40,024 bases of DNA from CAZWRK01 sp964635875 (GTDB lineage Bacteria > Pseudomonadota > Gammaproteobacteria > Burkholderiales > Aquaspirillaceae), in NCBI GenBank assembly GCA_964635875.1, contig CAZWRK010000026.1, positions 1 to 40,024 of the forward strand, given 5' to 3'. How positions within the stretch are numbered: position 1 is the stretch's first letter; each line of letters opens with the position of its first letter. A program made the position numbers and the translations under genes. Shown in pieces: positions 1-8,207 of this stretch. Below the pieces are notes generated by a model. It ran no database searches. It was not told where the DNA came from and worked only from the letters and a program-made list of their open reading frames with translations.

Positions 1-1
1 G

Positions 2-1060
2 GAAGAAGACGCGGGTAAATCTTTGCATGAGGATTTTCATGGCATGACCGGCATCGACTTAAACCGCGCCGGTACGCCCCTGCTCGAAATCGTTTCCGAA
101 CCTGAAATGCGCTCCGCCGCCGAAGCGGTGGCTTATGCGCGCGCGCTGCATGGCTTGGTGACATGGTTGGGCATTTGCGATGGCAACATGCAAGAAGGCT
201 CGTTCCGCGTGGATGCTAACGTGTCGGTGCGGCCATTTGGTCAGGCCGAATTTGGTACCCGTCGCGAAATTAAAAACCTGAACTCGTTCCGTTTCTTGGA
301 GCAGGCGATTAATTACGAAATTCAATGGCAAATCGACACCATTGAAGACGGCGGTCGTATTCAACAAGCCACCGTGCTCTTTGACCCAGAAAGCGGCGAA
401 ACCCGCTCGATGCGCTCCAAAGAAGACGCTCACGATTACCGCTATTTCCCTGATCCTGATTTGCTGCCGTTGCGCGTCACCGAAGATGAAGTTGCCGCGA
501 TTCAGGCCGAATTGCCCGAGTTGCCCGAAGCGATGAAGGCGCGTTTTGTGTCCCAGTATGGCTTGTCTGCATACGACGCAGCATTGTTGACCCAAAACCT
601 CGAAATCGCCGCGTATTTTGAGTCGGCCGCGGGTTTGGCGGGCGATGGCAAACTCACCGCCAACTGGATCAACGGTGAACTTGCCGCGCGCCTCAATAAA
701 CAAGAGCGCAGCTTGGCTGACTCGCCGATTTCGCCGACACGATTGGCGGGCTTGGTGAAGCGCATTGCGGATGGCACCTTGTCGTCAAAACTCGCAAAGC
801 AGGTATTTGATGCGTTGTGGGAAAGCGATCTGGAGGCCGATGCGATTATCGAGCGCGATGGTCTGAAGCAAGTGAGCGATGTCGGCGCGATCGAATCGTT
901 GGTCGACGAAGCCATTGCCGCCAATCCTAAGGCAGTCGAGGAGTTCCGCTCGGGCAAGGAAAAAGCCTTGAATGCGCTGGCGGGGCAAGTGATGAAAGCG
1001 TCAAAAGGCAAGGCAAATCCTGCGCAAGTGCAAGAGATCTTGCGTAAGAAGCTGGCCTAA
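2..1060 (+). CDS. gatB: Aspartyl/glutamyl-tRNA amidotransferase subunit B (5' end outside window)
   Basis: GatB is the kinase/transamidation subunit of GatCAB, which converts misacylated Glu-tRNA(Gln) and Asp-tRNA(Asn) to the correct amide forms in the cytoplasm. The reading frame is open to the left edge, so the N-terminal part is missing. The visible part begins with the family sequence EEDAGKSLHEDFHGM and continues with GIDLNRAGTPLLEIVSEP, EGSFRVDANVSVRP and the YRYFPDPDLLPL motif that marks GatB. The end carries the YqeY/GatB tail domain (roughly the last 150 residues, ending QEILRKKLA). The apparent start at position 23 is an internal TTG leucine codon. A strong terminator follows 31 bases after the stop, so it ends its own transcription unit, probably gatC-gatA-gatB. 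Confidence 0.97.
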   Translation, partial: EEDAGKSLHEDFHGMTGIDLNRAGTPLLEIVSEPEMRSAAEAVAYARALHGLVTWLGICDGNMQEGSFRVDANVSVRPFGQAEFGTRREIKNLNSFRFLEQAINYEIQWQIDTIEDGGRIQQATVLFDPESGETRSMRSKEDAHDYRYFPDPDLLPLRVTEDEVAAIQAELPELPEAMKARFVSQYGLSAYDAALLTQNLEIAAYFESAAGLAGDGKLTANWINGELAARLNKQERSLADSPISPTRLAGLVKRIADGTLSSKLAKQVFDALWESDLEADAIIERDGLKQVSDVGAIESLVDEAIAANPKAVEEFRSGKEKALNALAGQVMKASKGKANPAQVQEILRKKLA

Positions 1061-1091
1061 GTTGCATGCATAACCGATGATTTTCGGAAAG

Positions 1092-1123
1092 AAAACGCCC
1101 CCGCTTTGCGGTGGCGTTTTTTT
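1092..1123 (+). terminator. Rho-independent terminator after gatB
   Basis: A 12-base-pair stem with one mismatch (1093-1104 against 1108-1119) encloses the loop TTT and is followed by a run of T to 1123. It closes the gatB unit and separates it from the dcw promoter about 100 bases downstream. Confidence 0.9.
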
Positions 1124-1215
1124 AACGATACGATTGAGTTGCAGTGCAGCATTTTGAGTGCCATGTGTTCGACAAGTATTTGAGCTGGAATGAAAAACCG
1201 CCATTGTTGGCCGTG

Positions 1216-1244
1216 TTGACCACCTTTTTTTTTGTGCTTATAGT
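1216..1244 (+). promoter_or_regulatory. Sigma70-type promoter of the dcw cluster
   Basis: TTGACC at 1216-1221 and TATAGT at 1239-1244 are separated by exactly 17 bases, giving five of six matches to each consensus box. The discriminator just after the -10 box is GC-rich (GGCGCAC), a pattern often linked to growth-rate control. The predicted transcript would start near 1251 and have a leader of about 170 bases before rsmH. The 363 bases between gatB and rsmH hold this promoter, the gatB terminator and the leader structures, and no convincing gene. Confidence 0.75.
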
Positions 1245-1317
1245 GGCGCACCGTTGTCGCGGCAGGATCAAAAACGGCGCATTGGCCTACGCAATATCGA
1301 GTGTGAAATCATGGGTT

Positions 1318-1355
1318 TGTAGATTCGTTGAGCATCGAAAGCGACATGATCTACA
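1318..1355 (+). promoter_or_regulatory. Long-loop inverted repeat in the dcw leader
   Basis: TGTAGAT (1318-1324) is the exact reverse complement of ATCTACA (1349-1355). The 24-base interior has a further TCG/CGA pairing. It lies in the predicted untranslated leader upstream of rsmH. It could be an RNA stem, an operator, or chance. Confidence 0.35.
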
Positions 1356-1377
1356 GCACATGCACTTTAATCACCTT

Positions 1378-1400
1378 CGCTATTTTGCTTGAAAATAGCG
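1378..1400 (+). promoter_or_regulatory. Perfect 9-bp inverted repeat just upstream of the rsmH ribosome binding site
   Basis: CGCTATTTT (1378-1386) and AAAATAGCG (1392-1400) are perfect reverse complements around the 5-base spacer GCTTG. The repeat ends 9 bases before the GGAG (1410-1413) that precedes the rsmH TTG start. There is no T-run after it, so it is not a terminator. It may be a leader hairpin controlling translation or an operator for a DNA-binding protein. Confidence 0.5.
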
Positions 1401-1423
1401 CTGCATTTTGGAGATAGACCCCC

Positions 1424-2383
1424 TTGAACGGCCCGCTTTTTATCCACAGAACAGTCCTTTTGGATGAGGCAGTGGCCGCACTCGCCATTCGTCCAGAGGG
1501 TGTTTACGTTGACTGTACTTTTGGCCGCGGTGGTCATAGCCGAAAAATCCTCGCGGCCTTAGGGCCTCAAGGTCGTTTGATTGCTTTTGATAAAGACCCC
1601 GAAGCGATTGCCGAAGCGGAAACCATCGACGACCCCCGTTTCTCGATTGTTCACGACGGTTTTGCTGCGCTCAATCGTGCGCTGGATGCGTTGAATATCC
1701 CGCTTGTGGACGGGGTATTGATGGATTTAGGGATTTCTTCGCCGCAGATTGATGATGGCGCACGCGGGTTTAGTTTCCGCTTTGATGCCCCGCTGGATAT
1801 GCGCATGGACACCACGCGCGGCATGACCGCGGCAGAGTGGTTGGCGATTGCTGAAGAAAGCGACATTCGCGAAGTCATTAAAACATATGGCGAAGAGCGC
1901 TTTGCGCGTCAGATTGCCGCCGCGATTGTCCGCGAGCGCGTCGAAACGCCGCTACAAACCACCCGTGATTTATCCGCACTCGTGGCTAAACAGGTGCGAA
2001 CCCGCGAAAAAGGCCAAGACCCCGCAACCCGTACTTTTCAGGCGATTCGGATTTTTATCAATCGCGAGCTTGATGAATTAAGCGCCGTTTTGCCGCAAGC
2101 GGGGCAACGATTGCGCGCAGGTGGGCGCTTGGCGGTGATTAGCTTTCACTCGCTTGAAGATCGTATTACCAAACATTTCCTCAAAGATGCCGCCACCTCT
2201 CCCGATGCCGATATTCCTTCGTGGGTGCCGATTCGGGCCGGGGCCGAGCGTCCTGCGCCGATGCGTTTGGTGGGTAAAGCGTTGCGCCCGAGCGCTGAAG
2301 AGGTCAAAGACAATCCGCGCGCCCGAAGCGCGATTTTACGCATTGCTGAACGGACAGATGCGCCGTGGGAGTGGGTGGAATGA
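1424..2383 (+). CDS. rsmH: 16S rRNA (cytosine(1402)-N4)-methyltransferase RsmH
   Basis: RsmH (MraW) uses S-adenosylmethionine to methylate N4 of C1402 in the 16S rRNA decoding centre. The 319-aa product has the normal family length. It shows the SAM-binding segment FGRGGHS (33-39), the acidic FDKD (55-58), the MDLGISSPQID motif (100-110) and the late GGRLAVISFHSLEDR motif. The start is TTG at 1424 with GGAG at 1410-1413; no ATG nearby gives the conserved HRTVLLDE beginning. It is the first gene of the dcw cluster here because mraZ, normally just upstream, is absent. The last four bases (ATGA) overlap the start of ftsL. Confidence 0.97.
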   Translation: MNGPLFIHRTVLLDEAVAALAIRPEGVYVDCTFGRGGHSRKILAALGPQGRLIAFDKDPEAIAEAETIDDPRFSIVHDGFAALNRALDALNIPLVDGVLMDLGISSPQIDDGARGFSFRFDAPLDMRMDTTRGMTAAEWLAIAEESDIREVIKTYGEERFARQIAAAIVRERVETPLQTTRDLSALVAKQVRTREKGQDPATRTFQAIRIFINRELDELSAVLPQAGQRLRAGGRLAVISFHSLEDRITKHFLKDAATSPDADIPSWVPIRAGAERPAPMRLVGKALRPSAEEVKDNPRARSAILRIAERTDAPWEWVE

Positions 2384-2664
2384 ACGGTCGGACTCGACTG
2401 AATGTGATTTTGTTGTTGGTGGCGATTGTGAGCGCCATGAGTGTCGTGACCGCACGTTATCAGTCCCGCAAGCTATACGCCGAATTGCAAAAAGAGCAGA
2501 AGTTTGCGCGCGAATTGGATATTGAATTCGGGCGGTTGCAGCTCGAGCAAAGTACATGGGCCGCGCATAACTTGATCGAGCAAACTGCGGTCGACCGCCT
2601 CAAAATGCGCACCCCCGATCCTCGCGAAGTTCAAATTCTCAAGTCAACAGCTGGGACGAAATAG
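2380..2664 (+). CDS. ftsL: Cell division protein FtsL
   Basis: FtsL is a small bitopic inner-membrane protein of the FtsQLB divisome subcomplex. The 94-aa product has a short cytoplasmic N-terminus, one membrane segment at about residues 7-25, and then a periplasmic helix with a coiled-coil-like pattern (RKLYAELQKEQKFARELD). The tail contains HNLIEQTAVDRLKM, typical of the family. The start is ATG 2380, overlapping the rsmH stop as ATGA and preceded by purine-rich GGGAGTGGGTGG; a GTG at 2365 in frame is less likely. Identification rests on position between rsmH and ftsI plus topology, because FtsL sequences are weakly conserved. Confidence 0.92.
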   Translation: MNGRTRLNVILLLVAIVSAMSVVTARYQSRKLYAELQKEQKFARELDIEFGRLQLEQSTWAAHNLIEQTAVDRLKMRTPDPREVQILKSTAGTK

Positions 2665-4415
2665 TGATCAAAATTCCGCGCGGTGCGAGTCGCCGTCAGC
2701 CCGAAAGTCAGAGCTTGCGCATGCCGCTCATTCGCGTCCAGATTATTGCGGCGGGTTTGATTGCGCTGTTGCTTGCGCTGTGTGGGCGCATCTTATATTT
2801 GCAGGTCTATAAACACGAATTTCTTCAAGGGCAGGGCGCGGCACGTTATAGCCGCTTGCTCACCTTGGAGGCCAACCGCGGCATGATTACCGACCGCAAC
2901 GGCGAGCCGCTGGCGATTTCGACACCCGTGAAGTCGATTTGGGCGAGTCCCGCCGACATGGATCCGCTGCCGGATGATTCGTTGCGGGCGCTGGCGAAGT
3001 TACTCGAAATGCCCAAAGATGAGGTCGCGCAAAAATTAGCCGATAAACGCCGCGAATTTGTCTATCTCAAACGCCAAATTGCGCCGGAAGTATCCGAGCA
3101 AGTCATGGCGCTGAAAATCCCCGGGATTGCCGCACAACAGGAATATCGTCGCTTTTACCCCGAAGGCGAGCGATTGGCGCACGTGGTCGGTTACACCGGC
3201 ATTGATGGTCATGGTCAAGAAGGTTTTGAGCTGGCGCGCGATAAAATGCTCTCGGGCAAACCGGGTAGCCGCCACATTATTAAAGATCGCCGTGGCTATA
3301 TCGTCGAAGATGTGGCCGAGATTCAACGCCCGCGTGATGGTCAAACGCTCGCGCTCTCTATTGACCGCAAAATCCAATACCTTGCGTTTCGCGAGCTGAA
3401 GGCAGCGGTTGAAAAATTCAAAGCCAAGGCAGGCGGCATTGTGGTGCTAGATGCCCACACCGGCGAAGTGCTGGCGCTCGCCAATCTGCCGACGTTTAAC
3501 CCCAATAACCGTGTTCGACTCTACCCTGAAATGCGCCGCAATCGGGCGCTCACCGACCTGTTTGAGCCTGGCTCAACGCTCAAGCCGTTTACCGTGTCTT
3601 TGGCCTTGGATAAGGGGCTGATTACGCCAGGTAAAGTGTTCGATACCACACCGTTTATGATTGGTCCGGCGCAAATTCGTGACTCACATCGCGAAAATTC
3701 ACTGACCGTGGCCGGAATTTTGCAGAAGTCGAGCAACGTCGGCACGTCTCATATCAGCTTGATGATGCAGCCTAGCGAAGTCTGGCAATTTTACGATGAG
3801 CTGGGCTTTGGTCGTCGCCCGCAAACCGGCTTCCCCGGAGAGGCTGCGGGTCGCTTGCGTCCCTATAAGCATTGGCGGCCTATCGAACAAGCCACGATGA
3901 GCTTTGGTCACGGTATTTCCTTGAGCTTGGTGCAGTTGGCGCGGGCTTATACGATTTTTACCAATGATGGCCAAATGCTGCCGATCTCTTTTACGCGCTT
4001 GTCTGCTGGCCTGCCGGGGAGTCAAGTGATCAGTCCGCAGACAGCCAAAAGCGTGCGTCAAATGCTTGAAGCGGTGACACAGCCGGGCGGCACTGCGGTG
4101 CAGGCGCAAATCTTAGGCTATAGCGTCGGAGGTAAAACCGGCACCGCGCGTAAACTCGAAGGCGGTAAATATAGCCCAGATAAACATATTGCTTCGTTCG
4201 TTGGCTTTGCCCCCGCGAGTGCGCCGCGCTTGATTGTTGCGGTGATGGTGGATGAGCCAAGCGAGGGTTCGTATTACGGCGGTTCGGTCGCGGGGCCTGT
4301 GTTTAGCCGCGTGATGGCAGGCTCTCTGCGCATTATGGGTATTGCGCCGGACGCCCCAACCAATAACACCTTATTCCCGGCCTCTTCTGCGCCGGAAGTG
4401 AAGGAAGAAACATGA
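2664..4415 (+). CDS. ftsI: Peptidoglycan D,D-transpeptidase FtsI (PBP3)
   Basis: FtsI crosslinks peptidoglycan at the division septum and is the partner of the FtsW glycosyltransferase. The 583-aa class B penicillin-binding protein has a membrane anchor at about residues 25-48, a pedestal (PBP dimer) domain, and a transpeptidase domain with all three active-site motifs. These are STLK (304-307, nucleophile Ser304), SSN (356-358) and KTGT (491-494). The start is GTG at 2664, sharing one base with the ftsL TAG stop. Its stop overlaps the murE ATG. Length and motif spacing are ordinary, so it should be active and beta-lactam sensitive. Confidence 0.98.
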   Translation: MIKIPRGASRRQPESQSLRMPLIRVQIIAAGLIALLLALCGRILYLQVYKHEFLQGQGAARYSRLLTLEANRGMITDRNGEPLAISTPVKSIWASPADMDPLPDDSLRALAKLLEMPKDEVAQKLADKRREFVYLKRQIAPEVSEQVMALKIPGIAAQQEYRRFYPEGERLAHVVGYTGIDGHGQEGFELARDKMLSGKPGSRHIIKDRRGYIVEDVAEIQRPRDGQTLALSIDRKIQYLAFRELKAAVEKFKAKAGGIVVLDAHTGEVLALANLPTFNPNNRVRLYPEMRRNRALTDLFEPGSTLKPFTVSLALDKGLITPGKVFDTTPFMIGPAQIRDSHRENSLTVAGILQKSSNVGTSHISLMMQPSEVWQFYDELGFGRRPQTGFPGEAAGRLRPYKHWRPIEQATMSFGHGISLSLVQLARAYTIFTNDGQMLPISFTRLSAGLPGSQVISPQTAKSVRQMLEAVTQPGGTAVQAQILGYSVGGKTGTARKLEGGKYSPDKHIASFVGFAPASAPRLIVAVMVDEPSEGSYYGGSVAGPVFSRVMAGSLRIMGIAPDAPTNNTLFPASSAPEVKEET

Positions 4416-5893
4416 TCAGTCGCCTGACCCCTCTCAGTTCGTTTGATTTAGATGCGCTGGCTGCTTGGTTCGCTGCGGGCGCGGTGGTGCGCGCCGATAG
4501 TCGCCAAGTGCAGTCGGGCGATATTTTTCTCGCCTTTCAGGGCGAGTACGCCGATGGCCGTGACTATATTGCCGCTGCAGTGCAGGCGGGTGCGCGGGCG
4601 GTGTTGTGGGATCCCGCGGGCGGTTTTGTTTTTCCGAATATTGATGTGCCGAATTGTCCCGTACCTGAGCTGCGGGCGCGTGCAGGGTGTGTGGCTGCCT
4701 ATGCTCTTGGTTTTCCGGCCCAAAATCAGGTCGTCGTTGGGGTGACTGGCACCAATGGTAAAACCTCAATCGCACACTGGCTGGCCGAAGCGTTTCATTT
4801 GATTCAAGGTCGATCGGGTTTGATTGGTACCGTCGGCTGCGGTGTGTTTGGCGCTTTATCGCCCTCGACTCATACCACGCCCGACCCCGTGACCGTGCAA
4901 ACCTTATTAGCGGCGCTGCGTGATCAGCAGGTCAAGACCGTGTTGATGGAAGTGTCCTCGCATGGCTTGGATCAATTCCGTGTCAATGGCGTGCCCTTTA
5001 CAACCGCCGTCTTCACCAATCTGACCCGCGATCATCTCGATTATCACGGTTCGATGGATTCGTATGGTGAGAGCAAGCGGCGTTTGTTTCATTGGGACGG
5101 TTTAAAGCACGCGGTGATCAATACCGACGATAGCTTTGGTGGCGAGCTGGCCGCCGAGCTGGGGCGCTTGGGCTATGGGCCGCAGGTGTTTAGCTATGGT
5201 TTTAATACCGAGGCCGATGTGCGGGTGCTGGCGCTTGAAATGAACTTGTCTGGCTTTCAAGTCGATGTCGCGACCCCGTGGGGCGAGGCGCGGATTGTGA
5301 GCCCGCTGGTCGGGCGCTTTAATGTTTCGAACCTGCTCGCGAGTTTGACTGTGCTGTGTGCGAACGGTGTGCCGTTGGCACAGGCGGCGCAGGTACTCGG
5401 CCAAATTCATCCGGCGCAAGGTCGGATGGATCGTCTCGGCGGCGGCGCGTTGCCGCTGGTGGTGATTGATTATGCCCACACGCCGGATGCCCTCGATAAA
5501 GCCTTAAGCACGCTTTCAGAAATTCGTCCCGAAGGCAGCCGCCTCTTTTGTGTCTTTGGCTGCGGCGGCAATCGCGATCAAGGTAAGCGCCCGCAAATGG
5601 GCGCGATTGCGTCGCGGTTGGCCGATGTGGCGGTTCTGACCAGCGATAATCCGCGCCTTGAAAACCCGCTCAATATCATTGCCGACGTCCGTGAAGGCAT
5701 GTCCGCGCAGGCACATGTCGAGCCGGATCGCCGGGTCGCGATTGCGTGGGCGATTGCGCAGGCTCAGGCGGGCGATATTGTGCTGATCGCGGGTAAAGGG
5801 CACGAGGATTATCAAGATGTGGCCGGTGTGAAGCAGCCGTTCAGTGATTTTGCCGAAGCGCAGGCGGCGTTGGCGCACAAGGAGTTGGCATGA
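4412..5893 (+). CDS. murE: UDP-MurNAc-L-Ala-D-Glu--meso-diaminopimelate ligase MurE
   Basis: MurE adds the third residue to the peptidoglycan stem peptide in an ATP-dependent reaction. The 493-aa product carries the Mur-ligase ATP loop GTNGKT (113-118), the YGESKRRLF segment whose Lys222 corresponds to the carbamylated lysine, and DNPR at 412-415. DNPR is the motif that selects meso-diaminopimelate over lysine, so the wall should be of the standard Gram-negative type. The start ATG overlaps the ftsI stop (ATGA), and the murE stop overlaps the murF start in the same way. Confidence 0.98.
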   Translation: MISRLTPLSSFDLDALAAWFAAGAVVRADSRQVQSGDIFLAFQGEYADGRDYIAAAVQAGARAVLWDPAGGFVFPNIDVPNCPVPELRARAGCVAAYALGFPAQNQVVVGVTGTNGKTSIAHWLAEAFHLIQGRSGLIGTVGCGVFGALSPSTHTTPDPVTVQTLLAALRDQQVKTVLMEVSSHGLDQFRVNGVPFTTAVFTNLTRDHLDYHGSMDSYGESKRRLFHWDGLKHAVINTDDSFGGELAAELGRLGYGPQVFSYGFNTEADVRVLALEMNLSGFQVDVATPWGEARIVSPLVGRFNVSNLLASLTVLCANGVPLAQAAQVLGQIHPAQGRMDRLGGGALPLVVIDYAHTPDALDKALSTLSEIRPEGSRLFCVFGCGGNRDQGKRPQMGAIASRLADVAVLTSDNPRLENPLNIIADVREGMSAQAHVEPDRRVAIAWAIAQAQAGDIVLIAGKGHEDYQDVAGVKQPFSDFAEAQAALAHKELA

Positions 5894-7061
5894 ATTTACG
5901 TTTGGCGCAGGCCGCTCAGGCCTTAGGCGTTCCGCTGGTCGGTGGTGATGGCGAGATTTTGCGCGTCACCACCGATAGCCGCGACGTGCGTGCGGGGGAT
6001 TTATTTATTGCGCTGCGTGGCGAGCGTTTTGATGCGCATGACTTTGTCGCACAAGCCCTTGCCGCTGGTGCGGTCGGTGCGGTAGTAGCGGCTGATTTTA
6101 GTCTGCCGAATGCGTCTTTGATTGCGGTGCCGGATACCCGTTTGGCGCTGGGCGCGTTGGCGGCGTATTGGCGGCAACAGTTTGAATTGCCGGTGGTCGC
6201 GATTACCGGCTCTAACGGCAAGACTAGCGTTAAAGAAATGCTGAAAAGCATTTTGGTTGCTGCGGTGGGTGAAGACGCGGTGTTGGCGACGCGCGGCAAT
6301 CTGAATAACGACATTGGCCTGCCGCTGATGTTGCTGTCGCTTCGTCCCGAGCATCGTTATGCCGTGCTCGAAATGGGCATGAACCACGTTGGCGAGATCG
6401 ACTATTTATCGAAGCTGGCGCGTCCGACATTGGCGCTGATCAACAATGCCCAGCGCGCACATATGGGGCATTTTGCGTCGGTGGCGGAGATTGCNNNNNN
6501 NNNNNNNNNNNNNNNNNNNNNNNNNNNNNNNNNNNNNNNNNNNNNNNNNNNNNNNNNNNNNNNNNNNNNNNNNNNNNNNNNNNNNNNNNNNNNNCGCTGG
6601 GAATCGAGCCTGAAGCGATTGTGCGCGGATTGAATGGCTTTGGCGGCGTCAAAGGCCGTTTGCAACTGAAAACCGCCGCCAATGGTGCGCGTCTGATTGA
6701 TGATACTTACAATGCCAACCCCGATTCAGTGCGCGCTGCGATTCGCGTCTTGGCGGCCGAGCCTTCGCCCCGTGTATTGGTTTTTGGCGATATTGGCGAG
6801 TTGGGTGAATTTTCGGCCGATTTACATCGCGAAATCGGCCAATTTGCCCGCGAACAAGAGATTGACCGGCTGTATACCCTTGGTGAGCACAGTGCGCAAA
6901 GCGCGGCCGCATTTGGCGAGGGCGCACAGCATTTTGCGGCAGAGGCGCTTCCGGCCCTGCTCTCGGCGTTGCAAACCGATTTACCGACCCCTGCCAGCAT
7001 TTTGGTGAAGGGGTCGCGCTTTATGCGCATGGAACGTGTGGTTGAGGCGTTGTTGCCTTGA
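5890..7061 (+). CDS. murF: UDP-MurNAc-tripeptide--D-Ala-D-Ala ligase MurF, interrupted by an assembly gap
   Basis: MurF joins D-Ala-D-Ala to UDP-MurNAc-tripeptide. The first 201 codons (5890-6494) include the ATP loop GSNGKTS (107-113) and INNAQRAHMGHF. After 100 N, the frame restarts as LGIEPEAIVRGLNGF (from 6597), then DDTYNANPDS and FGDIGELG, to the stop at 7061 (154 codons). The two halves lie in different frames relative to a 100-base gap. Together they make 355 residues, roughly 100 short of the usual 450 or so, and the missing part matches the central ATPase domain. The simplest reading is an intact gene with about 300 unsequenced bases, not a pseudogene. The start overlaps murE (ATGA). 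Confidence 0.93.
6495..6594. other. Assembly gap of 100 N inside murF
   Basis: Exactly 100 ambiguous bases, the usual placeholder for a scaffold gap of unknown size. The surrounding murF coding sequence does not keep its frame across 100 bases, and about 100 residues of the protein are missing, so the true size is probably near 300 bases. Every later coordinate is offset accordingly from the real chromosome. Confidence 0.97.
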
Positions 7062-7109
7062 CCTAAGACGCGGTGATGTCACTGCGTCACATTATTGAGG
7101 AGAGAGATT

Positions 7110-8195
7110 GTGCTACTGTGGCTCGCTGACTGGCTCGGCGAATATATTCGTGCTTTTAACGTATTTAATTACACCACGCTGCGTGCAGTTTTAGCGTGCC
7201 TGACCTCGTTGGGCATTGCGCTCGGCTTGGGTCCGTGGGTGATTTTGAAGCTGACGGAGTTAAAGGTGGGGCAGGCGGTTCGCAGCGATGGCCCACAAAC
7301 GCATTTGATTAAGGCCGGTACGCCGACCATGGGCGGCACCCTTATTTTGCTGTCGATTGGTCTGACGACCTTGCTGTGGGCGGATTTGTCGAATCGCTAT
7401 ATTTGGCTGTTGTTGGCGGTGATGTTTGGAACGGGCGCGATTGGTTTTTACGACGACTGGCAAAAAGTTGTTCACAAAGACCCAAAGGGAATTTCGGCGC
7501 GTGCCAAAATGTTTTGGCAATCAACGATTGCAATTGCCTCGGGTATTTTCTTAGTGACAACGGCGACTTTGCCCGCGACGACTGAATTTATCGTGCCGTT
7601 TTTCAAAAATATTGTGTACCCGTTTGGAATCATTGGATTTTGTATCCTGACGTATTTGGTGATTGTCGGGACTTCGAATGCAGTGAACTTAACCGATGGT
7701 CTGGATGGCTTGGCGGCCTTGCCGGTGGTGCTGGTGTCTGCAGGGTTGTCGGTGTTTGCGTATGTGGCAGGGAATGCGGTGTTCTCAAAATATTTGGGTG
7801 TTCCACATATTCCCGGTGCGCATGAAGTCGTGGTGTTTTGCGCGGCGATGAGTGGCGCGTGTTTGGGCTTTTTGTGGTTTAACGCTTATCCGGCGCAAGT
7901 GTTTATGGGCGACGTTGGCGCGCTGGCCTTGGGCGCGGCCTTGGGCACGGTGGCGGTGATTGTGCGACAAGAAATTGTGTTGTTCATTATGGGCGGCGTG
8001 TTTGTGATGGAAGCGCTGTCGGTGATGATTCAGGTGACTTCGTTCAAATTGACGGGGCGGCGTGTGTTCCGAATGGCGCCGCTTCACCATCATTTTGAGT
8101 TGAAAGGCTGGAAAGAAACGCAGGTGGTGGTGCGTTTTTGGATTTTGACGATGATGTTGGTTCTGGCCGGTTTGGCCACGCTGAAACTGCGCTAG
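7110..8195 (+). CDS. mraY: Phospho-MurNAc-pentapeptide transferase MraY
   Basis: MraY transfers phospho-MurNAc-pentapeptide from UDP to undecaprenyl phosphate at the inner membrane, making lipid I. The GTG at 7110 follows GAGGAGAG (7097-7104) at good distance and gives the family-like beginning MLLWLADWL; a TTG at 7095 in frame lies inside that binding site and is rejected. The 361-aa product is a multi-pass membrane protein with the catalytic aspartates Asp115-Asp116 (FYDDW), the DGLDGLA motif, Asp268 in FMGDVGA, and the HHHFE motif near the end. It sits 48 bases after murF. Confidence 0.98.
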   Translation: MLLWLADWLGEYIRAFNVFNYTTLRAVLACLTSLGIALGLGPWVILKLTELKVGQAVRSDGPQTHLIKAGTPTMGGTLILLSIGLTTLLWADLSNRYIWLLLAVMFGTGAIGFYDDWQKVVHKDPKGISARAKMFWQSTIAIASGIFLVTTATLPATTEFIVPFFKNIVYPFGIIGFCILTYLVIVGTSNAVNLTDGLDGLAALPVVLVSAGLSVFAYVAGNAVFSKYLGVPHIPGAHEVVVFCAAMSGACLGFLWFNAYPAQVFMGDVGALALGAALGTVAVIVRQEIVLFIMGGVFVMEALSVMIQVTSFKLTGRRVFRMAPLHHHFELKGWKETQVVVRFWILTMMLVLAGLATLKLR

Positions 8196-8207
8196 GACGT
8201 CTGAAGT

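Noticed and set aside
59..703. 214-aa open frame antisense to gatB, and similar long antisense frames over ftsZ, fmt and rsmH
   Set aside because: They mirror well-supported genes on the other strand, lack binding sites and have compositions typical of shadow frames.
1144..1392. 82-aa open frame between gatB and rsmH
   Set aside because: It spans the dcw promoter and leader, has no ribosome binding site and resembles no known protein; it is not MraZ.
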